From NCBI GenBank assembly GCA_002811645.1, contig PDIP01000005.1, positions 135,198 through 199,197 on the forward strand: a DNA stretch of 64,000 bases, written 5' to 3'. How positions within the stretch are numbered: the first letter of the stretch is position 1; every line of letters starts with the position of its first letter. Both the position numbers and the translations under genes were made by a program. The notes under the pieces are model-generated. The model did not search any database and was not told the DNA's origin. It saw only the letters and a list, made by a program, of their open reading frames with translations. Source of the stretch: Corallochytrium limacisporum (Eukaryota > Opisthokonta). Of this stretch, positions 20,744 through 32,641 are shown one piece after another.

Positions 20744-22582
20744 AATTCCGCTGTTGTTTCTTCAGACAGCTCCTAAACCCCCTGACGACGACTATTGCTA
20801 CCTGTGCTAATTCCCTGTAAGAACAACGATAAGCTATGTAGTGCTCACAAGGATGATTGAATCACTATATTCATGGTTCATGCACGCACCAAAATACATG
20901 ACGAACGAATATGGCCCCTGTGATTCTCCGCATGTGCAATGAACTAAGCTCATGATTGTCGCTGGGTGTAGACGAAATACCCGAAAACAAAAACCTCAGC
21001 GTGGAAGCGGACCCAGCAAAGTCTCACAATGTGTCCCCCTTGCACTTTCTGCGCATGGCCCCCCCTGGGCTTTCTGGCCGTTCCGACCCACTACAAGGCC
21101 AATCACTTCTCACGCGGCCCAGAAGACGGAAGTGCGGGTCTGGTTGATTCATATTTGATTTACATACTCTTACATGTTATAATACTCTAACAGCCCTTAA
21201 TCAAATCTAATGCCGGTCTTCAGTTCATTATATTGACTCTATATAAGTTCAAATTGAATCACGTTCAAAACGGGAGTCTATTTTGTGGCTTTAGGCGACC
21301 CTCCAGGGACGCCGCGCGCTGTTGGACAAGTGAGAAATGTGCATTGCGAGAAAGCTGGAGGTTTCGTGAAAGAGTTTCCAGTACATTCAGCAGCGGACAG
21401 ACCGGCTCGCAACCCGAGAAGATCACATCAGCGATATTTCGACACCGTAACCCACCACCATCACCAGGAACATACATCGCCAGCCAAGAAAGTAAAAGGA
21501 ATGGTGAGTACGCATGGTAAACCATCGCCACATCTATCCAATGTAGTAAAAATTTCTGAAGGTAAAACGTGAGTTGTGAACACTCCTTGCTTCCCTGCTC
21601 GTATCATCGGAGCTCCAGGGGATGTCAGAAGCCGGGGCCAGAAGGTTCTTGCACACTTCCGCTATTCTTGTTGGGCCCTGTGCTGTCTTCAGGCAGGCAA
21701 AGCAGAGAAACTTTGCGGGGGCGATGGCAAATAAAACAGGGGACCAAACATGTCTCTCGTGGCTGATAATGAAAAATCCACGAGGCCCCCGGGGAGGGGG
21801 GTTGTTTCAATTCCAACGTCTCTAGCAAAGGGTTTGCCAAAAAGAAAAGCCGAATACTGGTCACTCTAAGCAAAAGAATAAGCCATCCAGTATCAAATAT
21901 ACTTAATTAATACTGCATGATGTCCTAAAGTTAACATCGAGTTACTGTCAAATTTTCCTGGAATACGGATCAGAACTAGGGCCGCCTGTAAACACCCAAC
22001 CGGCCGCAGGTTTCATACTGAATATACTACATTATTCGCTATTTTTCTCTAATCTGTTGAAGAGATGGTACCATACACGAAACCGAGGGGTTACTTACCT
22101 CGCCCAATTGCGACAGGACTTGAGCCGCCCCATTTTTGTCCACGGACTCGAGCCGTCAACCCCTCCCTAAACTCGTCCTCCACTCCCCTTTACTTGTTTT
22201 GGGTATAGTCAATGTACTCACATGTTTCCGATCGGTTTTCTAGTTCTCTCTCTGTTATCTGACGTGTCCCGCCTCTTTCTCTGGTTTCCTCTGAGCCCTT
22301 GCTCTGAAAGTCTTTGCTCTCTTTCTATTGGCTTTGCGCCCGCTCATCCTCTCCTGGCTGCCACGGTGATCCATCCTTGGAGTGCTGACTGCTACCAAAC
22401 CAAGACCCAGTTCTCAGTGATTCTTTACTTATGTTTTTGCTCTGTGTTTTGTGCTGTCAGTGCTGCAAACGTGTGTGCTATCTTCGCTTAGGAGTTGCCA
22501 ATTAACTTTTCATTTGATTCCTCTGCGTGTCTTATTTTTTACTATTGAATTCCTTGGCGTTTAGCGCGGCTGTTGTTCGTTT

Positions 22583-22604
22583 TTGTTGTTGTTGTTGTTG
22601 TTGG
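22583..22604. repeat. (TTG)n microsatellite
   Basis: About seven tandem copies of the trinucleotide TTG within a T-rich, non-coding context. Confidence 0.85.
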
Positions 22605-25600
22605 GCTGTCATTTACATTCCTCTTTCTTTCTTGTTCGTGACTTCCTTGTGATCAAACGCCCGCGAAAATTGTCCTTAAGTATGGACTTTTTCTTTTTTC
22701 GACCTTTCCTAGGTGGGGGTGGGGGACTGCTACCATACTCCCCTTTTTTCATTTTTTTTTAAATGTCCTGGTCAAGAAGCTCGAGGGTGACTCATCGGAG
22801 CAACCGCTCCGGTTGGGATGAAGGCCCCGGCCTTGTGTGTCGGCAAGAAGCCCGGACGATGTACATCAGCACACTGGGTGGGTGTCGAATACCGATACAT
22901 CCAGCTACCATCCAAGAACATGTAACAAGTGCTGGTGATCTTGACAGGGCATAGAAGCATGGGATCAGTACAGTGGCACGATGGGTACAGCCTTGGTCAT
23001 GTTGATGGACCGCCATACTTGAGGTTAAGAGTGGATGGGGTTAAGTTGGCGTTCGGAAACCGTTTGTACGATCAGGCCATTCCTGAATCTTCATCTACTC
23101 GGTTTAGCAGCCCAACAACATCACATGAAAAAATCGTAGTGTAAAACTGAACTATACAGCGGAAATCTGAGTGTGGCGGTGCAGCTGATGCCCTACTGGT
23201 CGGTTGGGCTGATTGCATGTCTTGCGTTGCGATGCAGCCTGCCAAATTGCAGGGAATTTTGCGGTGATGGTTGGCGTAATCATGTACAATACCTAGAAGA
23301 AACAGCCCAGACAGAAACTTTAAGCATGAAAGCGTCCTCTCAAGAGGCTGTGTAGACGCGGGAGCATGCTGGAGCATCATGATTTGAAGGGGAAAGCCCG
23401 GAACGAGCGAAGCGAAGCAAACAGAAGAAGTCCGGGAATGCCTCAGGGAACAGGGACTGAACATCGGCAACAGCGACATTGGTTGCAGATGATATGAGCG
23501 TATAGTGGACCCGCCTAGGTGATGATGAACGCGGGAACAAGACCCAAGAGTTGGAAGTGCAACGAGATAACACACCGGGGAACACCCACCAAGACACGGT
23601 AAGAGGTGGTCGGATCATGGAATTGGAATGTTCTCCTTTGCACCACTGCCGGAGCAGCTGCAACTTCGACATTGATTCTGATCCGGCACGCTTGCACGCC
23701 TTTCCACGGCGAATTGTTCTCTGATCTTACTCACTTTTTTCATCCGCAGACGTCCTCGTTCGTCTGTGTGTGTCCTTTTCCTCCTGCTCATCGCCGGGCC
23801 GCAGTGGCGATGCACTGTATAGCCAAAGTACTGCCCAATGGTGGTGCCATACTTCGGAATGCACCCATAGCGCACACGCCCCGCAAGGCCGAGACGTAGA
23901 AGAAACGTAGGTGGTGGATACTCCTCCGCTTACTTCATAACCACAATCTGCCATAGACAACAAACTGCTATTTTGAGACAGGTTTCATAGTACGCAGTTC
24001 TCATTCCGCGTACGGAGTACGTCATCAGTGGCCGATATCAGATATCGAAACCTTTCGTGAGTGGTACATTCAGTATTGAAGATTGGACCACGAGTCATCA
24101 CTTTTTGACACTCCCCATGATAAAAAAAGACTGTCGCAGGAAAAGTTGAAAAGAAAATCATTGTGGCGAGAGTTGCTGCACCAGATCCAAACCCGAGCGA
24201 ACCGCAACAGAGCAGGGCAGGCAACGCGACACGCAGCGGGAAAAGAGTGTGCGGTTGAGACAAAAAAGCAAGTCTCGGAGCGAGAGCGAGATAGATAGTG
24301 GAATGCGTTTAAGCTGAATTCGGAATTACTCACGGGAGAGATGCTCCAACCGCATTCCCGGCCCCCGGCAGAGTTGGGACCGCGAATCCTCAATAAGCCC
24401 GACTGCAGCAAACCCAGCAGCAACGCAGTGGTAGGGGAGGATTTCTCAAGAATTGCGGGAGGTTGCAAAATTAAAAAAAAACCAAAGATCATTTTCGTGC
24501 TACATATCTAGGTTCATTATGTATAGAGATATGGTTAGTCCGTACGAAGCCAACGTGTGCATTGTACGACCGATACAAAAGTTGCAAGCGCAGGCCAGAG
24601 AAAAAAAGTTCGAAGTGAGCAAACTCCGTGGACAAACGAAAGGGACACCGAAGTGGAACGAAGCCAGGAATGGGAGGCCCGCCGCGGCCCCTCCGGCCCC
24701 TGCGAGGAGGGAGGGGGAGGGGGCAGGCGTGCAAACGAATTTTCGCAACAGAAACTTTCTGCGGTTCACACATGGAAACAAATTATATTGAATACTTAAT
24801 ATGTGTGTAGAAAATGTGTTTAATATGAACAGAGCAGACAGAAAAAAACAAGGGAACCGCCCGTGAGGAAGATCTGAAAGACAGGCACACCACCACAGGC
24901 CGTTCACATGATCTAACCCACACACCCCGGGGCGGGCAAGGACCGGTGAAGGAGAAAGAAACAATTAGAGTCAGATTAACCAGGGACGAGAGCTTCCAGA
25001 ACGGTGGGTGAAAATATGATTTTGTCTCCTTTTCCTTTCATTTGGCTGGAAATTTCTAATAAAAAATATGAAAAAAAGGAGGGCTTCCCAGCCCTTCCCC
25101 TCCCTGCCTTTCGTCTCCGATTCCCACTGACACCCTCCCCCTCCCCCCCAACCGTTCGGCCTTCTCCGCTACCTCGCACGCACACTCCCTGCTCGACTTT
25201 CCCCCCGGGGGGGTCCTGTCCCGCCCTGGACCAAAGAACAGAGCCTTGAATTGAGTTTTCGGAGTCTCGGAGAGGAAAGAGAAAGGGCAAAAAAAGTTGG
25301 GAGAGAGTGAGACCCCACGCACGAGTTGCGTACCGGCGGCCAACTTGAAGGTTATAGTACTATATGTTCAATATTGAGTTACGTGTCCATTGCTGCAATG
25401 ACGTGAATTGAGGACTATCATGTGCGGGACTGTCCTTGTTGCCGTTCAACGCCAAGCGCTTAGGAGAGACTGCGGCGTAGGGGTACCCAGTTCCGGAAGA
25501 GCTATTTCCCAATGGGTCCAAATTAGGTACTGAACGTACCGCTATTTTTCCACTTTTGGAGATACTTAACGGAAAGGGGCTATTTCCGACCGTGATATAG

Positions 25601-26729
25601 CGGTGGAAACAAGCCCTAGAATGACCAACCCCCGTCCTTTTTCCTTCTGCCTTCCCCCGCTCTGTCCCCGTCCCGTCCACTGTTCCTTTCTTTTTCCATT
25701 GGTTTTCTTCCCCATTTTTCTAAATGAAACTCTCCATTCGTTTCTCTTCTTCTCTTTCTATTTTTTTTTACTGTCCGCACACCCCACCCCAGTCTGGCGT
25801 TGTCATTTTGTTCAGTTCCCCTCCCGTCCTCCCGCCTGGCTACGTCTCCGTCCTTTCCTTCCTCTCTCCCCCCCAAACCCTCCTCCTCTCCTCCCGGGGT
25901 GGAGGGGAGAGCCTTTGTGTGCAAAACCACCGGTACGTCGCGGCACCTCTTCTCATATTCATTCGCAATACACCCTCGCGTGGAGTATGCACAGTACTGA
26001 GCTGCTTATGGGGAGTCGTAGGCCGCTTCGACACAGGAAAAGGGGTGGTGGTGGGATGATCCGAGTTCGGAAGATTAAGAAAAAAAAAACAAGAAAAAAC
26101 TTTTTGACGGGCGGGTCGTAGAAAAGACGAAGACGGGGGCTCCGGAGCGAGAGAGAGATATATAGAGGTAAGGGCCGAGCGATTAGAGAGAGAGAGAGAC
26201 AGGGAGCGCGAGATCTTTTCTGTGTCACCAGCATCTGCCCACACTTGCACTTGGCTCGCTAGCCGGTCGGGATGTGTCCTTCGTCCTCCTGACTTTGTCC
26301 TCCGCGCCGCCCTCTCTCTCTCTCTCACTCTCTCTCGCTCTTTCTTTCTCCAAGCCTGTCTCTCGCCCCATTTTTTCTTCCTTCTTTTCTTCCGCCCAGT
26401 GTCTCAGTGTCTCACTCCCGCCTTTGCCTCCTCCGGGCCCAGGGCGGAAGGGAGGTGCCTCCCTCCCTCCCTCGTCCTCTCTGGGGCTGCTTGTTCCGGT
26501 TCTTCCGCGGCCTTTCCCTTCCCCCCCTCTCTGCCCGGGCCTGGCTCGGTGACACCTAAACACCTCTCCCCTCCACCTCCTGCTTCCTTCTCACTCCCTG
26601 CCTCCTCCCTCTCAACCACAGCGATATGCCCGCTTCCCCTACCCGCGGAGGTGCTCGTCTCTGCCGCTAGTTTTTTTTTCCGCCTCCCGCCCTAAAAAAT
26701 TTTCTCTGTCCCCCCCCCCTCTCGCTCTC

Positions 26730-26736
<7 letters not shown>

Positions 26737-26773
<37 letters not shown>
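26737..26773. repeat. (CT)n microsatellite
   Basis: About 18 uninterrupted CT units inside a longer polypyrimidine region. A C run precedes it at 26711-26719. Confidence 0.9.
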
Positions 26774-26778
<5 letters not shown>

Positions 26779-27645
26779 GTCCTTGGCTTTCGTTCCTTCC
26801 CCCCTCCCCCTCTCCCCGGTCTTCCTTTCTCCTTCACTCCCCGTTCCTTGGCCTCCTTCCCCCTCCCCCCTTGCCTTCCGGTTAAGTTTTCCGTTTAAGA
26901 AGTTGGGCTCTGCTTCGGAAAGGGGGACCCCCCTTCGGCTATCTTTAGGAAAGGTGGAGCTCCTGCCGAAGGGTTATTTGCATACTTGCTCTGGTAAAGG
27001 GTGGTGGTGGCTGCATAAAACGAAGGAAAAAGGTGGGGGAGGAGAGGAAAGTTCCTTTCCTCATTGATCGCAGCTGGTGCCACTGCTACCGCTAAAAACC
27101 ACCAACGCCTTTGGCAAGTTTTCATGGCTCGGTGGCCAGGAGATGACTTCTGAGGTTATCGCTCTCCCTTTGGACAAAGGTTGGCACGGACGTGATGCGC
27201 CTACACTTATATACCCACTAATTGGTTCTGTGTTTCTTGGTTGTAGTCATAGAGAGACTGCTTGAGACTTCGACCAAGTATTGAATCCTTGTTCACGTGT
27301 AGACGGCGAAAAAGGGGGAACAAGCAGGTACAAGGAAGATCAGGGTGGTACATATCTTACGATCTCATAGCACATAAGGATACAACAGTCAAGTCGTATA
27401 ATGGTACGTGTGAACAAGTTTTATGGGAAAGATTAAAGAATAAGTGACAACGAAAAGTCATTTAGCGAGCAAGAGCCCTTTGATGCGACAGAGGAAACGA
27501 ATTTGCCTATTTCCATTCGGTAGATCACATTAAGACGAAGAATGTAAACATGGTTGAATAAGTTAGACGGGATCCACAATTGAAACAAGTGACGGTATAA
27601 CCCACCAAATAGTTTTCAATTTTTCAATCTAACTGTTTATTTAGC

Positions 27646-30600
27646 ATGGGCCTCTTCAAGCGCAAATCAAAACTGCGCAATAGCACGGCTGCACCTGCAG
27701 AGCCGCCAACGGTTCCAAGCGGAGTTGTCGTCCCGAACAAGCCTTTGCCCCAGTATCTGCCCGAAACACCTGGTAATGGTGCAAATGAAAGTCGTTCTGG
27801 CACTCGCGCCAGTGCCAGCGGGGAAATGGACGGCACGTCCGTTTCATCACAAACAGCGTCTCCGTTGAACGGAAACTCGCTCACCGAACCGGACCATGTA
27901 GTCACCGGTGGCTTGGCCGCAGGATCAGTACCAAGCAACGCAAACATTTCTTACACTCTCGAAACATACAGTGCCGGAGCGCTCGAGGAAGAATTGGGCA
28001 CAGTGGAGCGTCGGGGCCGGTCTCCGTCGCCGGGCCGACGCAGTCAGAGCAGCCGTCGCAGCAGGGAGTTTGGCAGCAGCAGTGCTGCAATCCGGAGCTC
28101 GAGTCGCCACAGCCGCACCAGCACCGGGTCTCCGACGCGCGGCAGTCGTTCAGAGGCGCGACGTCGGCATTCTTCGGCCTGCTCAACGGGATCTAAGCGC
28201 AGCAGCCTCGGTGCACGTCTCGCAGGTATGCTCGTAGGCGTCGGCGGTGATACCGAAGATGGCACGAGGGTCGAAGTCACGCGGCACTCTACACATGACA
28301 AGATCAGCAAAGAGGGTGGAGTGCCTGGATTTGGTAAAGGAAGGCGAGTGCGGGACAGTCGTCAGCATGACGCGGCTGCCGTACACGATGGGGGCAGCAG
28401 CGGGGGCACCCGCGGGTCAGCAAGCAGGGATGGATCAACCGATGAGGAGCAGCGCCGGCGCAGCATACCTGAAATCGGTGACCAGGCCATTGCAGCCGCC
28501 ATCGCCGCCTCCATTGCAGAAAGGGGCGAGGATCGGGACACAACGACCGTCACTGCAACGATGGAACCGCAACAGCCCCCACTGGTGGTCCAGTCGGGTC
28601 CGTCAGCTGCACAACTGGAAAGGTCCGCAATGGCCTTGGAATTGGTCAACTCCAAGAGCGAGAGCTTGGCCGCAGCTGGTTTTGCTCCATCTTCCGCATC
28701 ACCCGCGACCTCAACATCGACAATGAATGTGGCAGGCACTCCAATGGCAACTTCACTGGCAAGCGTAGTTAATGAAGGCCTTGGCCCGGGGATCGAGGAA
28801 GAACAGGCTAGTCGCACCATTTCTGAAGAAGAGAACCACACTAGCACCCAGGGCGGCAGTAGCAAGCGCAAAGGTCAGCGTCGCGAAAAGAGCAGCCGAA
28901 GTCGTAGTGGTGACAAGCACCACAGTAGCAACAGTCACAAGCGCCGCGACAAGAGTAGCAGTCGGTCGAATCGAGGACACAAGAGTTACACGGGCCAGGG
29001 TGATCTTATCCGGGACGAATCGCTGTTTGTCAAGGAAAGCATTAAGAGTCAGCTGGACCCGTCTCTCAAGTACTATGGCAGCGGTCGGTCCAAGGCCATG
29101 CCCTACCCTGAATACGTGGAATTTGCTGTTATTGCCCCTAGGCGCCACATTTACGCTGGACAGCCGGTCGAAGGCTTTGTCTACCTCCGCGTCAACGACA
29201 AACCAAACACTGTACAGGACGTGGTGGTGACCTACCGTTGCCGCCTTGACATGGGCCGCAGCGGCAGCCAAGTGCTTTGGAGTAGCACGCAACGCAGTTC
29301 AGTTGTGTTTGACCGTGAGGGTCTACCTCCTGGTGGTTATGAATTTCCGTACGTCTTCGAGCCACCGGCTCACTTACCCCCGAGTGGTGAGTTCCTGCAT
29401 CTAGCCGCCCTAACTGGCAAGCAGCGCTATTTGGATGATCCCGTTGTCGAGGTGTACATACGGCACGAAATCCGTGCCCACATTATGCACCCGCGGCGCG
29501 AGGAGGATGGCATCAAGAAGCGCAAGCATTTGCGCGTGCAGGGTGCCGTCAGCTTCAGGGCACACTATGAACTTCCGCGGAACCTGCCCGGCATGGGTAT
29601 TGTAGTGGATTCTGTGCGCCAGAGCCGCATCCGCCTAACTGCGCAGCTGCGGTCCATGGTTGTTGTCAAAGGCCAGCCTATCGAAGTGCACGTGACTGTG
29701 GAAAATGAAGGCCTCTCAAAGGTCACAGAAATCTGGTGCAAACTGATTCAAGTGGTTAAGGTAGAGAAGGGCATTTCAGGCACTGTGTACAATCTGCGAA
29801 TTCCAGTCGGCATCTCGCGGTGCGACATGAGTTGTGGCACTGGCAAGGCGCAGACAGCCCACCTAGAGATTCTCGCAGACACCTGGGCCAGCCGCCGGGA
29901 CGCACAGGGCACTTACGTGGTGCGTCAGCAGGACCGCACATTCGAGACCGTTTCGACGTTTGAAATGTCTCGCTACGAGGGCAGTCCGTGGGTATCCGTC
30001 GGCTACGAAGTCGAGACTATTGCCCGCACGTCAATGCGAGGCAAGGCCATACTTGCGCAGAGTGTGATTCTCTGTGATCCTAAACCACAACCTAGCCCCT
30101 TGCCGTCTTACTACGCTGCGACAACCGCAAAGCACTTTGCGATCACCGACAGTGGGCGTCCGTCCTTGAGCGGCGGCACCGCACACTTGAGCAAGGCAGA
30201 CGAGGCCGCCAGGGAGGGACTGCTGGCCAAACTAGAGCGCGAGCGCGAAGAGGAGCTCGCCGAGATACAGGCACGTGACGGTCCTAGCCACGAGGATGTG
30301 AACGCGCTCATTGGCCGTGGCAGCATACCTGCAAACGGTGGTGGTGCCTCGACCAGCGGCATTATTAGCAGCCTCGCCGGATTGTACAGCCACTCGCAGA
30401 TCAGTCACGGAAGCAGTAACACCTCACGAACCTCTGCACCGGAACCCGATGACGCAGCCAATCTGCCATCGTACCACGAAGTTGCGGCGAAGCCCCACAT
30501 GTTTGCTCCTATGCGCCTGGTTGCCCTGAGCTCTTCGATGGATGACTTCCAAGACGTCGAAGCCTTAGCCAATTCCAACGGCAGCCTCGGTGATCGTGAT

Positions 30601-30951
30601 TCGCTGGTGATTGACCTGACATCGGAGCGACCGTCGATTGGCTCGGCCAGTCCCCTGTCACTTCGACAGGCCAAGGCCCAGGGTCACGTTCAGAGCCCCT
30701 TGTCACGCGGAAAAGAACCGGCGCCCCTCGGTTCCCAACTGGGACAGACTGTGGACGGTCAGGGTCGCGTCAATATCACCAGAGACGGTAGTCACGAGGA
30801 AATTAACTCAGACGAAATAGTGGACGAGGATCAGGAAGCCATGATGGATGTCGAGGACGACGAAGATGATCGTCGGATGCATCCGCGGCATCCACGCGAC
30901 ATAGACTCGGGTACTGCTAGTCCCTTGCACGGGGCTGCGAGCAGAAGCTGA
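27646..30951 (+). CDS. Arrestin-domain trafficking adaptor (ART/alpha-arrestin family)
   Basis: A 1101-residue alpha-arrestin, the class that recruits Rsp5/Nedd4-type ubiquitin ligases to plasma-membrane transporters for endocytosis. The first about 450 residues are disordered, rich in Ser, Arg and His with RS-like patches. The arrestin N-lobe starts near residue 484 (YPEYVEFAVIAPRRHIYAGQPVEG), followed by FPYVFEPPAHLPPSG and an arrestin C-lobe (from about 630, RIRLTAQLRSMVVVKGQPIEV). The tail is disordered and acidic near the end, with a run of Asp/Glu (VDEDQEAMMDVEDDEDD). LPSY segments after the C-lobe (LPSYYAATT and LPSYHEV) resemble degenerate PY motifs that bind WW domains, which supports a ligase-adaptor role. 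The start MGLFKRKSK is the first ATG after an AT-rich leader. Cargo cannot be predicted. It is convergent with the kinase gene. Confidence 0.85.
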   Translation: MGLFKRKSKLRNSTAAPAEPPTVPSGVVVPNKPLPQYLPETPGNGANESRSGTRASASGEMDGTSVSSQTASPLNGNSLTEPDHVVTGGLAAGSVPSNANISYTLETYSAGALEEELGTVERRGRSPSPGRRSQSSRRSREFGSSSAAIRSSSRHSRTSTGSPTRGSRSEARRRHSSACSTGSKRSSLGARLAGMLVGVGGDTEDGTRVEVTRHSTHDKISKEGGVPGFGKGRRVRDSRQHDAAAVHDGGSSGGTRGSASRDGSTDEEQRRRSIPEIGDQAIAAAIAASIAERGEDRDTTTVTATMEPQQPPLVVQSGPSAAQLERSAMALELVNSKSESLAAAGFAPSSASPATSTSTMNVAGTPMATSLASVVNEGLGPGIEEEQASRTISEEENHTSTQGGSSKRKGQRREKSSRSRSGDKHHSSNSHKRRDKSSSRSNRGHKSYTGQGDLIRDESLFVKESIKSQLDPSLKYYGSGRSKAMPYPEYVEFAVIAPRRHIYAGQPVEGFVYLRVNDKPNTVQDVVVTYRCRLDMGRSGSQVLWSSTQRSSVVFDREGLPPGGYEFPYVFEPPAHLPPSGEFLHLAALTGKQRYLDDPVVEVYIRHEIRAHIMHPRREEDGIKKRKHLRVQGAVSFRAHYELPRNLPGMGIVVDSVRQSRIRLTAQLRSMVVVKGQPIEVHVTVENEGLSKVTEIWCKLIQVVKVEKGISGTVYNLRIPVGISRCDMSCGTGKAQTAHLEILADTWASRRDAQGTYVVRQQDRTFETVSTFEMSRYEGSPWVSVGYEVETIARTSMRGKAILAQSVILCDPKPQPSPLPSYYAATTAKHFAITDSGRPSLSGGTAHLSKADEAAREGLLAKLEREREEELAEIQARDGPSHEDVNALIGRGSIPANGGGASTSGIISSLAGLYSHSQISHGSSNTSRTSAPEPDDAANLPSYHEVAAKPHMFAPMRLVALSSSMDDFQDVEALANSNGSLGDRDSLVIDLTSERPSIGSASPLSLRQAKAQGHVQSPLSRGKEPAPLGSQLGQTVDGQGRVNITRDGSHEEINSDEIVDEDQEAMMDVEDDEDDRRMHPRHPRDIDSGTASPLHGAASRS

Positions 30952-31330
30952 ACCTCATTGCCATGGACGACCAGCATACTCTCCTGCTGTCGCAAACTCC
31001 CAGAAACACGTTTCGAACATATAATTTAACATGATCATCATCAAGAGACACCGAACTCATCAAGCATCATCAGAACTATAATCATTTACATAGCATAGAC
31101 ATCATAGTCGCTTTTTTTCATGACTTCCATCTCTACACTCGGGTTGGGTTTCGCATGTCCCGTGGCTGCTGCGTTGGAGGAAACGAGATAGGTAGTGTGT
31201 ACGAGAGCAGATGATCGTTTCTCTTCGGAGACGTTACGGAAGAGGTCACTGGAATAGATAACTTTACACGTTTCTCACACGATTAGACGATATGCTTCGT
31301 TTATTTTTGAAATTCGACGATTTCACACGG
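30952..31330. other. Convergent spacer (3' ends of two genes)
   Basis: Short AT-rich stretch between the stops of the arrestin-like gene (+) and the kinase gene (-). It presumably contains both polyadenylation regions. Nothing else is seen. Confidence 0.5.
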
Positions 31331-32641
31331 TCACCGAGAGACCCTAATCACGGACGATGCGCCCGTGAGCTCTGCGCCGGTGGTGCTGGTGCTGGTGCTG
31401 TCGGGGCTCGTCCGGTACTGTCCATCAGCACTGCCTCTGGCATCGCCTGAACCACTGTATCCGCCATTGGTCGGGGTTTCGCTGCCGCTGCCTCTGTCCT
31501 CACCACTCTGCTGCTGTTTCTCCTTCTTGGCCTTGCGTTTCGCCAGTAATGAACTGTTCACATCGTTGAGGTCGCTGAGGTTGTGTGTTTCGTCGATGCG
31601 CATGTCTTCTAGCGCACGGCTGAATTCATTGCGTGCGTACTGAGCGAGGTCCGCGTTGCTCATGTTCTGCACGTTCAGTGGTGTCATGGGCACGTTCGTG
31701 TGGTTCATGATCCACTGACTGCGCTGGACCTCGTCAATGGTGGCCCGTTTAGTCGGATTGGTAAGCAGACAGCGCTGGATGAGTGTGACACATTCTGGAC
31801 TGACCCGATCCCAGTCTTCTGCAGGGAAGTCATAGTGACCGGAACGAATGCGGTGCTTCATGCCTGGACTGATCAGACCACCACTGTAACTAAAGAAAGG
31901 CGGATATCCCGCAATCAAGATGTAACAAATGACGCCCAGAGACCAAACGTCGCAGGCTTTGTCATAAGAGTAGTTTACGGGCGTTTCCCCGTACAATTCC
32001 GCCTTCAAAATCTCCGGAGCCACGTAATAGGGGGTGTAGCATGCCGTTTTGCAAGGTGTTTCCTCCGCTTTCGCAAAACCAAAGTCCGAGAGTTTAATGT
32101 CTGAATCCGGGCTTTTGTCGATGAACAGAATATTTTCCGGCTTCAGGTCACGGTGCGCTATTCCAAGAGCATGCATGTGCTGCACAACTTGTGCCAGCGT
32201 ACTCATTATCCGAGCAGCCATATTCTCTGTGAAACGATGCAAGGACTGGATGCGATCAAGCAATTCTCCACCCTTCATGTATTCCATGATACATAGCAGT
32301 CTCTGGGATCCCGATGAGTTTACATGCTGAAATACGTCGATGATTTTGACAATATTCGGGTGGCTTTGACACATGTAGTGCAATTTCAATTCACGCCGTG
32401 CCCGGTCATTGTTGGGCAGGATCTTGAGCGCGAATGTCTGTCCGTCCTTCTTGGACGAACACAGGAGGACGTTGCCGTTGATACCCACGCCGACAGCACG
32501 GTTACTGACATGGTAATGTTGACTAATGTCGTCTGTCCGATAAACCAGCTCGCTGGCGCCTGGTCCAGCTATGGGGGTGACTCCGTCAAATGGAAAAGCC
32601 TGCTGTGGCTCTGTCTCTGTATCTACCCGCATGGACATCAT
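31331..32641 (-). CDS. MAPK-activated protein kinase, MK2-like (CAMK group)
   Basis: A 436-residue Ser/Thr kinase of the MAPKAPK branch, which acts downstream of stress MAP kinases. Key elements are a Gly-rich loop GVGINGNV (51-58), catalytic Lys73 in FALKIL, HRDLKPEN with Asp165, DFG at 186-188, an activation segment with CYTPYYVAPE (201-210), and SPGMKHRIRSGHYDFP, a hallmark of MK2/MK3. Behind the kinase domain, ALEDMRID and LLAKRKAKKEK line up with the MK2 autoinhibitory helix and its basic MAPK-docking/nuclear-localisation segment. In animal MK2 the activation-loop Thr sits in a Thr-Pro-Cys context; here the same place reads Thr199-Ala200-Cys201, so the MAPK-type Pro is missing. The Ser/Thr-rich tail is low complexity. 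Fungal relatives include the Rck/Srk/Cmk2 kinases. Confidence 0.9.
   Translation of the reverse strand: MMSMRVDTETEPQQAFPFDGVTPIAGPGASELVYRTDDISQHYHVSNRAVGVGINGNVLLCSSKKDGQTFALKILPNNDRARRELKLHYMCQSHPNIVKIIDVFQHVNSSGSQRLLCIMEYMKGGELLDRIQSLHRFTENMAARIMSTLAQVVQHMHALGIAHRDLKPENILFIDKSPDSDIKLSDFGFAKAEETPCKTACYTPYYVAPEILKAELYGETPVNYSYDKACDVWSLGVICYILIAGYPPFFSYSGGLISPGMKHRIRSGHYDFPAEDWDRVSPECVTLIQRCLLTNPTKRATIDEVQRSQWIMNHTNVPMTPLNVQNMSNADLAQYARNEFSRALEDMRIDETHNLSDLNDVNSSLLAKRKAKKEKQQQSGEDRGSGSETPTNGGYSGSGDARGSADGQYRTSPDSTSTSTTGAELTGASSVIRVSR

Larger units (their letters stand above)
20744..27645. other. Gene-free block of about 6.9 kb, pyrimidine-rich
   Basis: I find no frame on either strand with recognisable protein similarity and no tRNA or rRNA signature. 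The left part (20.8-22.1 kb) is mixed sequence with AT-rich patches. From about 22.2 kb, and especially 25.6-27.0 kb, the + strand is dominated by CT tracts, C runs and simple repeats. The right end probably supplies the promoter and leader of the arrestin-like gene at 27646. A spliced or non-coding RNA gene cannot be excluded. Confidence 0.5.

Noticed and set aside
23072-23575. A 167-codon open frame on the - strand in the first gene desert
   Set aside because: No family similarity, no credible domain, and random-looking Ser/His/Cys-rich composition.
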